Origin: an uncultured Roseateles sp.
GTDB lineage: Bacteria > Pseudomonadota > Gammaproteobacteria > Burkholderiales > Burkholderiaceae_C
Assembly: GCF_913777145.1 (NCBI RefSeq)
Contig: NZ_CAJYPS010000014.1
Location: forward strand, 310,001 to 374,000
Direction of reading: 5' to 3'
DNA: 64,000 nt
The position numbers and the translations under genes are program-made. This document shows positions 1 through 7,544 of this stretch, piece after piece; position 1 is the stretch's first letter, and each line of letters opens with the position of its first letter. A model generated the notes under the pieces. That model had not been told where the DNA came from and did no database searches. It was given only the letters and a program-made list of their open reading frames with translations.

Positions 1-1168
1 GTATCAGGCCGGCCGCCTCGCGGAAGCGCTCCTCGGTGAGGCGGCGCTCCATCAGCTCCGCGAAGCCACGGATGCTGGTCAGCGGCGTGCGCAGCTCGTG
101 CGAGATCGCGGCCAGGAATTCGGTCTTGGCCTGGTTGGCCGCCTGGGCCTGGGCCTCGCTGATGCGCAGCGCCGCGTGGCTGCGCTCCAGCCGGCGCAGG
201 CCGGTCACGAAGATCATGGCCGCGCCCGCCACCGCCACGGTCAGCAGCATGCACAGGCCCAGCAGCGTGTTGCGGTCCTCCACCCAGCCCTCCAGCGCCT
301 CGGCCTCGCCGGTGGTGACCGCGATGAACAACGGGTAGTCCGCCACGCGGCGGAACGCGAAGATGCGCTGCAGCCCGTCCACACTGCTGACGCCGCGGTA
401 CTGCCCCTCGGTCTTGCTGAGCTGCTGGTTGATGAGTGCGTTCGGTGGCAGCTGCTTGCCCATGCCGGCGGGCTGGCCGCCGACGATGCGGGTGCGGATG
501 TTGAGATCGTTGCCCACCAGCGTGACGCTGCCGCTCTTGCCCAGGTCCACGCTGGCGAACACCTGCTCGAAATAGCTGGGGTCCAGCGACGCGACCACCA
601 CGCCGTTGATGCGGCCCTGGCCGTCGCGCAGCGCGCGCGACAGCTGTATGGTCCAGCGCTGCGATACCTTGCCCAGCACTGGCTTGCCGATGAAGAGCTG
701 GTCCTGCGAGGCCGGGCGCTCACGGTGGGCCAGGTGCGCCTTCACATGCTCGCGCTCCGACAGATCCACGCGGCCGCTCTTCTCGCCGCTGGGATCCAGG
801 TTGCTGCCCACCAGCCGGCCGCTGGCGTCGATCAGCGCCAGTTGCACCAGGATGCGCGGTGCCAGGCCGGTTTCATTCGCGAAGCGCACCAGGTCCAGAG
901 GTGCCAGGTCTTGCACCGCGTTGGCGTTGTTGACCCGCTGCAGTGCCTGATCGGTGGACGCCAGCACGCGCAGCGTCTGCTCGGACAGCGTGCGGGCCAG
1001 GTTGCTGTTCTGCTTGGCTTCAGAGTCCAGCGCGTCCTGGCGCTTGGAGGCCAGCACACTGATCACCGCCACCCAGGCCGCGACGATCAGCAGCACCGCA
1101 AACAGCAGCACCATGGCGCTGAGCTGCAGGCGGTGAGCGGCGGGAGGCGTGGGCTTGGGATCGGACAT
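1..1168 (-). CDS. Sensor histidine kinase, N-terminal part (cut by window start)
   Basis: The reading frame opens at an ATG at 1168 on the minus strand and runs without a stop to base 1, giving about 389 residues. A first membrane segment lies near residues 16-38. A periplasmic stretch follows that looks like a PDC/dCache ligand-sensing domain (about 45-290), then a second membrane segment near 295-315. A short coiled linker leads to a HisKA domain with the phospho-acceptor motif ISHELRTPLTSIRGF. The ATPase domain lies outside the window. It follows the oligopeptidase gene by 53 bases on the same strand, so it is probably the last visible gene of the folD-prlC unit. The ligand is unknown. Family assignment is secure; specificity is not. 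Confidence 0.85.
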   Translation of the reverse strand, partial: MSDPKPTPPAAHRLQLSAMVLLFAVLLIVAAWVAVISVLASKRQDALDSEAKQNSNLARTLSEQTLRVLASTDQALQRVNNANAVQDLAPLDLVRFANETGLAPRILVQLALIDASGRLVGSNLDPSGEKSGRVDLSEREHVKAHLAHRERPASQDQLFIGKPVLGKVSQRWTIQLSRALRDGQGRINGVVVASLDPSYFEQVFASVDLGKSGSVTLVGNDLNIRTRIVGGQPAGMGKQLPPNALINQQLSKTEGQYRGVSSVDGLQRIFAFRRVADYPLFIAVTTGEAEALEGWVEDRNTLLGLCMLLTVAVAGAAMIFVTGLRRLERSHAALRISEAQAQAANQAKTEFLAAISHELRTPLTSIRGFAELMERRLTEERFREAAGLI

Positions 1169-1221
1169 GCAAACCCGACTCTATGCCATGGACTTCGGCC
1201 CGCGCCGGGCCGAATTCACGC

Positions 1222-3231
1222 TCAGCTCATGCCCTGGTGCCGCAGCAGCGCGTCGATGCGCGGCTCGCGGCCGCGGAAGGCCTTGAAGTTGTCCATCGCG
1301 TCGCGTGCGCCGCCTTGCTCCAGCACCTCGTGCAGGAAGCGCGCGCCCGTGGCGGCGTTGAACACGCCTTCCTCCTCGAAGGCGCTCCAGGCGTCGGCGC
1401 TCAGCAGCTCCGCCCACTTGTAGCTGTAGTAGCCCGCCGCATAGCCGCCCGCGAAGATGTGCGAGAAGCTGTGCTGGAAGCGGTTGAAGGCCGGCGGGAT
1501 CAGCACCGCGACCTCGGCGCGCACCTCGTCCAGCAGCTGCTGCACATCCGCTTCACGGCCGGGTTCGGCATGCAGGCGCATGTCGAACAGCGAGAACTCG
1601 ATCTGGCGCAGCGTCTGCAGGCCGCTCTGGTAGTTCTTGGCCGCCGTCATCTTGTCGAACAGCGCGCGCGGCAGCGGCTCGCCGCTGTCCACATGGCCGC
1701 TCAACTGCTGCAGCACTTCCCACTCCCAGCAGAAGTTCTCCATGAACTGGCTGGGCAGCTCCACCGCGTCCCATTCGACGCCGGAGATGCCGGACACGCC
1801 CAGGTCGTTCACCTGGGTCAGCATGTGGTGCAGGCCGTGGCCGAACTCGTGGAACAGCGTGATGACGTCGTCATGCGTCAGCAGCGCGGGCTTCTCCCCG
1901 ACCGGCGACGCGAAGTTGCACACCAGCTGGGCGACCGGCAGCTGCTGTTCGCCGGTGGGCTTGAGCCAGCGGCTGCGCACCTCGTCCATCCAGGCGCCGG
2001 GGCGCTTGCCCGGGCGGGCGTAGAGGTCCAGGTAGAACTGCGCGACCGCACGACCGCCGCGCTGCAGCTCGTAGAACTTCACCGTGTCGTGCCACACCGG
2101 GGCACTGGCCTCGCGGATGGACACGTCGAACAGGCGCTCGATGATGGAGAACAGACCGGCCACCACCTTGGGCGCGGTGAAGTACTGCTTCACCGCCTGG
2201 TCGCTGAAGGCGTAGCGGGCCTCCTTGAGCTTCTCGCTTGCATAGGCCACATCCCAGGCCTGCAGCTCGGGCAGGCCCAGCTCGGCGGCGGCAAAGGCGC
2301 GCAGCTCGGCCAGGTCCTTGTCGGCGAAAGGCCGGGCGCGGGCGGCGAGGTCACGCAGGAACTGCATCACCTCGGCCGGGCTGGCCGCCATCTTGGGTGC
2401 CAGTGACACCTCAGCGAAATTGGCATAGCCCAGCAGCTGCGCCTCCTCCTGGCGCAGCGCAACGATCTCGCGCATCGCGGCGGAGTTGTCCCACTCGGGC
2501 TTGCCGCCCAGCTCGCTGGCGCGGGTCACGTAGGCGCGGTAGACCGTCTCACGCAGCGCGCGGTTCTCGGCGTATTGCATCACCGGCAGGTAGACCGGGA
2601 AGTGCAGGCTGAGCTTGTGGCCGCCATCGTCCAGCTTGGTGGCATCCAGCACGTCCTGCGGCACGCCGGCCAGCTCCTCGGTGCTGACGATGTGGCTCCA
2701 GCCGTCGGTCGCGTCCATCACATGCTCGCTGAACTGCTGCTGCAGCTCGGCCGCGCGCTCCTGGATGGCCGCATAGCGCTCGCGGGCCGCGCCTTGCAGC
2801 TCGGCGCCGGACAGCACGAAGTTGCGGATTGCGTGGCGCAGCACCTGCTGGCGCGGCGCGCTCAAGGCCTGACCCTGCGCAGCCATCACCGCCTTGTACT
2901 TGGCAAACAGCGCCTCGTTGGCGCCCAGCGCGGTGCTGAACTCGGTCACGGCCGGCAGCATCGCGTTGTAGGCCTCGCGCAGCGCCGGCGTGTCGGCCAC
3001 CGCGTTCAGGTGGCCGATCGCCCCCCAGGCGGCGCCCAGGCGCTCGGTGGCGCTGTCCAGCACGCGCGACAGCGCGTCATAGTCGGCCGGCGTCTCGGGT
3101 TGGAGCGCCTGCTCCAGCGCCACCTGCGCCTCGGCCAGCAGCTGCGTCATCGCGGGCTGCACATGCTCGGGCTTGATGGCTGCGAAGTCGGGCAGGGCGG
3201 CGGTGGAGAGCAGGGGGTTCGACATGGTCAT
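1222..3231 (-). CDS. prlC: Oligopeptidase A, M3 family zinc metallopeptidase
   Basis: About 669 residues, matching the usual length of PrlC/OpdA. The zinc motif HEFGHGLHHML sits near residue 460, with the downstream glutamate region typical of the M3 family. There is no signal peptide, so it should be cytosolic, degrading short peptides and cleaved signal peptides. The ATG at 3231 overlaps the folD stop by one base (TGATG), which suggests translational coupling. A second in-frame ATG at 3225 is equally possible, and neither has a strong ribosome site. folD-prlC adjacency is common in betaproteobacteria. A second, secreted M3 peptidase lies at 34802-36658. Confidence 0.93.
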   Translation of the reverse strand: MTMSNPLLSTAALPDFAAIKPEHVQPAMTQLLAEAQVALEQALQPETPADYDALSRVLDSATERLGAAWGAIGHLNAVADTPALREAYNAMLPAVTEFSTALGANEALFAKYKAVMAAQGQALSAPRQQVLRHAIRNFVLSGAELQGAARERYAAIQERAAELQQQFSEHVMDATDGWSHIVSTEELAGVPQDVLDATKLDDGGHKLSLHFPVYLPVMQYAENRALRETVYRAYVTRASELGGKPEWDNSAAMREIVALRQEEAQLLGYANFAEVSLAPKMAASPAEVMQFLRDLAARARPFADKDLAELRAFAAAELGLPELQAWDVAYASEKLKEARYAFSDQAVKQYFTAPKVVAGLFSIIERLFDVSIREASAPVWHDTVKFYELQRGGRAVAQFYLDLYARPGKRPGAWMDEVRSRWLKPTGEQQLPVAQLVCNFASPVGEKPALLTHDDVITLFHEFGHGLHHMLTQVNDLGVSGISGVEWDAVELPSQFMENFCWEWEVLQQLSGHVDSGEPLPRALFDKMTAAKNYQSGLQTLRQIEFSLFDMRLHAEPGREADVQQLLDEVRAEVAVLIPPAFNRFQHSFSHIFAGGYAAGYYSYKWAELLSADAWSAFEEEGVFNAATGARFLHEVLEQGGARDAMDNFKAFRGREPRIDALLRHQGMS

Positions 3232-4091
3232 CAGGCGGACTTGAGGCTTCGCTCTGCGGATTCAAGCGTGTTGACCAGCAACATGGCAATGGTCATGGGG
3301 CCGACCCCGCCGGGCACCGGGGTAATCCAGCCGGCGACTTGCCGAACGCCGTCGAAGTCCACGTCGCCGCAGAGCTTGCCCTCGTCATTGCGGTTCATGC
3401 CCACGTCGAGGACCACCGCGCCGGGCTTCACCATGTCGGCGGTCAGCACATTGCGCTTGCCCACGGCGGCGACCACGATGTCGGCCTGGCGGGTCATCGC
3501 GGCCAGGTCGGCCGTGCCGCTGTGGCAGATGGTGACCGTGGCGTTGGCGGCCAGCAGCATCATGGCCATGGGCTTGCCCACGATGTTGCTGCGGCCGATG
3601 ACGACCGCGTGCTTGCCCTTGAGGTTCTTCATGCCGATGCTTTCCAGCATCTTCATGCAGCCGTAGGGCGTGCAGGCCTTGAAGCCCTGTTCGCCCACCA
3701 TCAGCGCGCCGGCGCTCTCCACCGCGAAGCCGTCCACGTCCTTGGCGGGCGAGATCGCCTCGATGACCTTGTGGTCGTCGATGTGGCCGGGCAGCGGCAG
3801 CTGCACCAGGATGCCGTGGATGGTCGGGTCATTGTTCAGCGCTTCCACGCGGGCCAGCAGCTGGCCTTCGGTCATGCTGGCGTCGTACTTCTCCAGCACC
3901 GAATGGATGCCGGCCTCCTCGCAGGCCTTGACCTTGTTGCGCACATAGACCTGGCTGGCCGGGTTGTCGCCCACCAGGATGACCGCGAGGCCGGGCTGGC
4001 GGCCCTGGGCGGTCAGCGCGGCGGCGCGGGCGGCCACCTCGGCGCGGGTCTGCTTGGCGAGGGCCAGGCCATCGATCAGTTGGGCGGTCAT
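3231..4091 (-). CDS. folD: Bifunctional methylenetetrahydrofolate dehydrogenase / methenyltetrahydrofolate cyclohydrolase
   Basis: A 286-residue protein, full length for FolD. It shows [14 protein letters not shown] with the catalytic lysine, the QLPLPGHI and PAKDVDGF folate-site motifs, the nucleotide-binding [12 protein letters not shown], and the C-terminal [10 protein letters not shown]. It interconverts 5,10-methylene- and 10-formyl-tetrahydrofolate in the cytosol. I start it at the ATG at 4091 because CAGGAG lies just upstream; the frame continues further 5' but without a comparable ribosome site and through a hairpin. It follows the response regulator on the same strand, with a terminator-like stem between them, and overlaps prlC by one base. 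Confidence 0.96.
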   Translation of the reverse strand: MTAQLIDGLALAKQTRAEVAARAAALTAQGRQPGLAVILVGDNPASQVYVRNKVKACEEAGIHSVLEKYDASMTEGQLLARVEALNNDPTIHGILVQLPLPGHIDDHKVIEAISPAKDVDGFAVESAGALMVGEQGFKACTPYGCMKMLESIGMKNLKGKHAVVIGRSNIVGKPMAMMLLAANATVTICHSGTADLAAMTRQADIVVAAVGKRNVLTADMVKPGAVVLDVGMNRNDEGKLCGDVDFDGVRQVAGWITPVPGGVGPMTIAMLLVNTLESAERSLKSA

Positions 4092-4111
4092 GCGTAACTC
4101 CTGAGAAATGC

Positions 4112-4138
4112 AAAAGGCCGCTGGGGTGCAGCGGCCTT
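4112..4138 (-). terminator. Hairpin between the response-regulator gene and folD
   Basis: A perfect 10-bp stem, AAGGCCGCTG/CAGCGGCCTT, with a 5-base loop is followed on the minus strand by TTTTG. It lies 18 bases past the regulator stop and about 20 bases before the folD start. It could terminate the kinase-regulator transcript or attenuate read-through into folD. The T run is short. Confidence 0.65.
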
Positions 4139-4155
4139 GGAGGGGAGGGTGGCGG

Positions 4156-4779
4156 TCAGGCCTTGGCGGTGGCGCCCAGTGCAATCTTGAGCAGGTCGGC
4201 CACCGTGTTGGCGTTGAGCTTTTCCATGATGTTGGCGCGGTGCGCCTCCACCGTCTTGATGCTGATGCCCAGGTCGTCGGCGATCTGCTTGTTCAGGCGG
4301 CCGGCGACGATGCGCTCCAGCACCTGGGCCTCGCGGGTGGTCAGGCGGGCCAGCAGCGCGTCGCGGCTGGCGGCTTCCTGGTGGCTGGAGAAGGCCTCGC
4401 GGGCCTGGTCCAGCATGCGCTCCACCAGCGCCAGCAGCTCGTCTTCCTTGAAGGGCTTCTCGATGAAGTCCATCGCCCCCTTCTTCATCGTGTTCACCGC
4501 CATGGGCACGTCGCCGTGGCCGGTGATGAAGACGATGGGCAGCGGGCTCTTGCGCTCGATCAGGCGGTCCTGCAGTTCCAGGCCGGTCATGCCTTCCATG
4601 CGGATGTCGGCAATCAGGCAGGCCACTTCGCGGGGGTCGTAGCGGGCGAGAAAGGATTCGGCGGAATCAAAGCACTTGACTCGGTAGTCCTTGCCCTCCA
4701 GCAGCCACTGCAGGGAGTCGCGGACCGCTTCGTCATCGTCAACGACGTAGACGTTGCCCTTCTTGGGGATCAAGCTCAT
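4156..4779 (-). CDS. FixJ-family response regulator (REC + LuxR-type HTH)
   Basis: 207 residues. The receiver domain (about 8-125) has [14 protein letters not shown], the phospho-acceptor aspartate in [13 protein letters not shown], and the switch lysine in [13 protein letters not shown]. The C-terminal LuxR-type helix-turn-helix (about 140-200) shows [15 protein letters not shown] and the recognition helix near [16 protein letters not shown]. It should bind DNA when phosphorylated by the kinase encoded just upstream, whose stop overlaps this ATG (ATGA). The FixJ/TodT/NarL architecture is clear, but the regulon is unknown. The nearest divergent promoter is that of aceE. Confidence 0.93.
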   Translation of the reverse strand: MSLIPKKGNVYVVDDDEAVRDSLQWLLEGKDYRVKCFDSAESFLARYDPREVACLIADIRMEGMTGLELQDRLIERKSPLPIVFITGHGDVPMAVNTMKKGAMDFIEKPFKEDELLALVERMLDQAREAFSSHQEAASRDALLARLTTREAQVLERIVAGRLNKQIADDLGISIKTVEAHRANIMEKLNANTVADLLKIALGATAKA

Positions 4780-7361
4780 GGTGTGGCGGATTCGGTTCTC
4801 TGTGCGGCCGGGTCTTGGCGCAGGTGATCGGGTGTGATCGTGACCGGTATCGTGAATGCGAAACGACAGCCAACGACGTTCGATCCATTGTAGAGGTTCT
4901 CCGCCTTGATCCGGCCCTGGTGGGACTCGACGATGGACCGGCATAACCCTAGGCCTATGCCCAGGCCATCGGCCTTGGTGGAGAAGAAGGCCTCATACAT
5001 GCGGGACAGCACCTCGTCGGGGAGACCTGGCCCCATGTCGGTGACCGAGAACTCGATGTGGCCGCCCATCTCGGGGGTGTGCTTGGGCACCACCCGCAGC
5101 TCGATGTGGCGGCGCGAGGCCGGCAGCGATGCGTTGTCTATCGCCTCGGCCGCGTTCTTCAGCAGGTTCATCAGCACCTGCTCGATCAGGATGGGGTCGA
5201 CCTGCATCTGCGGCAGGCGCTGCGCGACGTAGGTGTGGATGGCCACGTTGCGGCGGCGCAGCTCGATGCCGGCCAGCTCCACCGCGTCTTCCACGATCTC
5301 GTGGGCATGCGAGGGCTGGCGCTGCGGCTCGCTGCGTTTCACGAAGGCGCGGATGCGGTGGATGATCTGCCCGGCCCGCTCGGCCTGCTTGGCGGTCTTC
5401 TCCAGCGCCGCCATCAGCGCGTCCTTGTCTATGCTGTCGTTGCGCACCCGGCTGACCATGCCGTTGCAGTAGTTGGTGATCGCGGTCAGCGGCTGGTTGA
5501 GTTCGTGCGCGACGCTGGACGCCATCTCGCCCATGGTCATCAGGCGGCTGGTGACCTGGGCCTTCTCGGCCTGCAGCGCGGCCTGCGCCTCGGCGTGGCG
5601 GCGCATCGTGATGTCGGTGGCGATCAGCATCTGCGCCAGCCGCCCGTCGGTCCACTGCAGGTAGCGGGCGCGCACGTCGAACCACATGGCCAGCGACTCC
5701 ACATACACCTCGCGCGGGTCGGCGCCGGCATCGGCCAGCGCCTCGGCGGGCAGGCCGGAGTAGTCGTCCACCTCGTCCAGCACCTCGTCTGCCGTGCTGA
5801 CCTCATCCAGCGCACCCAGGCGGCTGGTCGTGCCGCTGAGCTGGCCGCCGGCCAGCAGCGCATGGCCGGCCGGGTCGGCACCGAACCACAGCCGGTAGCT
5901 GCGGTTGGCGAACAGCAGCTCGGGCGGGTTCACCGACAACACCGACACCGCCGCGTCCAGCCCCTCCAGCACCGTGGTGAAGCGTTCGTGCGAGGCGGTC
6001 AGTTGGTCGCGCACCCGCTTGGCCTCGGTGATGTTGGTCATCGAGGTCATCCAGCCGGTCTGCTTGCCCTTGGCGTCAACCAGCGGCGACACATAGACGC
6101 GGGCGTCGAAGATGGAGCCGTCCTTGCGCTGTATCTTGACCTCCACGCCGCCGGCCGGGCTGCGGCCCTGCAGCTCCTGCTGCAGCTGGCGGGCGTTCTC
6201 CTCGCGGCGGTCGCTGGGCCAGAAGGGGTAGGGCGGCGTGCGGCCCACCAGCTCGGTCTCGGCAAAGCCGGTCATCGCGCAGAAGGCCGGATTCACGTAG
6301 GTGATGCGGGTGTCCAGGTCCATGGCCCGCATGCCGGTCAGCATGGAGTTCTCCATCGCGCGGCGGAAGTTGGTTTCCAGCGTCAGCGCGTTCTGGATCT
6401 GGGTGCGGCGGCGCATGTGGCGCCAGGAGCCCAGCAGCATCCAGACAGTCAGGCCGGCCAGCGCCAGCACCATCCAGAACAGGGTGTTGCTGATCAGGCC
6501 GATGGAGGTGCGCCAGCCCTGGCCGCGCAGCACCAGGCCGTTGAGCGCGGGCGCCAGCGGCACGTCGTGCACCAGGGCCGCGCGCCGGTGGGTCTGGCCC
6601 GGCATGGGCGTGACGGTGCTGGCCACCACCTGCTCGCGCGCGTCCAGCACGGCCATGGAGTGCCGGGTTGCGACCTCGCTGGGCACGTAGTAGCGCAGCA
6701 GGGCCTCCACCGCGTATTCGGCGATCAGCACGCCGGCGAAGCCGCCGCGCTCGATCAGCGGAATGTGCAGCTGGAACACGGTCGTGCCGTTGGCGTCCGT
6801 GAAGGGCGGCGAGTACACCGGCTGGCGGCGCTCCTTGGCGGCCTCGAACGCGATCTCGGCCGCGTTGGACTGGTTGGGCATGGGCATGGACGGGTCGTCG
6901 CCGTCCATGGTCATCAGCGTGTCGGCCTGGAAGCCCGCCGCGCCCACGCTGGAGCGGCGCTCGCGCCGCGCGCTCAGCCAGGTCACATGAGTGAGCTCGG
7001 GGCGCTCGCGCGCGAAGGCCTGAGCCTGGGCGGAGAACTCGTGGGCATCGATCTGCCGCGTCACCACCTCCCGGGCGATGCGCACCAGCTGTTCCTGGTT
7101 TTCAATCAGGCGCAGGCGGATCTGCTGCTGGGCGATCTCGGTGTCGCGCTTGACCGACTCGGTCTCGCGTTCGATCTCCTCGTTGCGCAGGTACCAGAAC
7201 GCCGAAATGATGGCCGCCAGGAACAGCAGCACCGAAATCAGCGGCCCCAGCGTGGCCAGGCGGTCCTGGCGCGACGGTGATTGCCGGAACCACCAGGTGG
7301 AGACCAGGCGGCGCAGCGGCGCCGCCAGCTTTTGTCCGCGGGAGATCGGGGCAGAGGGCAT
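4776..7361 (-). CDS. Membrane PAS-domain sensor histidine kinase (FixL/DctB-like HPK4)
   Basis: About 861 residues from the ATG at 7361; a TTG at 7367 would add two. Membrane helices lie near residues 40-60 and 293-315 and flank a large periplasmic sensor region. Two cytoplasmic PAS domains follow (about 330-455 and 460-590). The HisKA motif MGEMASSVAHELNQPLTAITN is of the HPK4 type. The ATPase domain has the N box (LLKNAAEAI) and G boxes (DMGPGLP, GLGIGLGL). It pairs with the FixJ-type regulator through an ATGA overlap. I see no sign of the FixL haem pocket, so an oxygen-sensing role should not be assumed. It is divergent from aceE. Confidence 0.92.
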   Translation of the reverse strand: MPSAPISRGQKLAAPLRRLVSTWWFRQSPSRQDRLATLGPLISVLLFLAAIISAFWYLRNEEIERETESVKRDTEIAQQQIRLRLIENQEQLVRIAREVVTRQIDAHEFSAQAQAFARERPELTHVTWLSARRERRSSVGAAGFQADTLMTMDGDDPSMPMPNQSNAAEIAFEAAKERRQPVYSPPFTDANGTTVFQLHIPLIERGGFAGVLIAEYAVEALLRYYVPSEVATRHSMAVLDAREQVVASTVTPMPGQTHRRAALVHDVPLAPALNGLVLRGQGWRTSIGLISNTLFWMVLALAGLTVWMLLGSWRHMRRRTQIQNALTLETNFRRAMENSMLTGMRAMDLDTRITYVNPAFCAMTGFAETELVGRTPPYPFWPSDRREENARQLQQELQGRSPAGGVEVKIQRKDGSIFDARVYVSPLVDAKGKQTGWMTSMTNITEAKRVRDQLTASHERFTTVLEGLDAAVSVLSVNPPELLFANRSYRLWFGADPAGHALLAGGQLSGTTSRLGALDEVSTADEVLDEVDDYSGLPAEALADAGADPREVYVESLAMWFDVRARYLQWTDGRLAQMLIATDITMRRHAEAQAALQAEKAQVTSRLMTMGEMASSVAHELNQPLTAITNYCNGMVSRVRNDSIDKDALMAALEKTAKQAERAGQIIHRIRAFVKRSEPQRQPSHAHEIVEDAVELAGIELRRRNVAIHTYVAQRLPQMQVDPILIEQVLMNLLKNAAEAIDNASLPASRRHIELRVVPKHTPEMGGHIEFSVTDMGPGLPDEVLSRMYEAFFSTKADGLGIGLGLCRSIVESHQGRIKAENLYNGSNVVGCRFAFTIPVTITPDHLRQDPAAQRTESATP

Positions 7362-7544
7362 GACCAATTATCTAGGGGGCTCTTCAACTCGATAATTTCG
7401 CATTGCAAAATCATGTCGCGCCATTTGGAAGGTCTCACGGGCTGTGAGACACTGCGCCGACCGGGGCTGGCGGCGTAAGCCTGCCCGTCACATACAGACC
7501 TGCGCCGTCGATCAGGCAGGCGCGCTACTCACAGGAGACCGTTC
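7362..7544. promoter_or_regulatory. Divergent promoter region, sensor kinase / aceE
   Basis: A 183-bp gap between divergent genes, markedly AT-richer than its flanks around 7370-7425. Both start sites must be served from here. aceE has a clear ribosome site (ACAGGAGA) ahead of its ATG. The gap contains a perfect 7-bp-arm palindrome at 7432-7450, listed separately. I cannot assign -35/-10 boxes with confidence. Confidence 0.6.
7432..7450. promoter_or_regulatory. Operator-like palindrome upstream of aceE
   Basis: GTCTCAC-GGGCT-GTGAGAC: perfect 7-bp arms around a 5-base spacer, about 95-113 bases before the aceE ATG. It does not match the E. coli PdhR box (ATTGGT-N3-ACCAAT). The spacing suits a dimeric regulator. 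Function is inferred from symmetry and position only. Confidence 0.45.

Noticed and set aside
4776-7361. Oxygen-sensing FixL
   Set aside because: The kinase pairs with a FixJ-type regulator, but I see no haem-binding His/Arg pattern in its PAS domains and it has a large periplasmic sensor, so oxygen sensing is not claimed.
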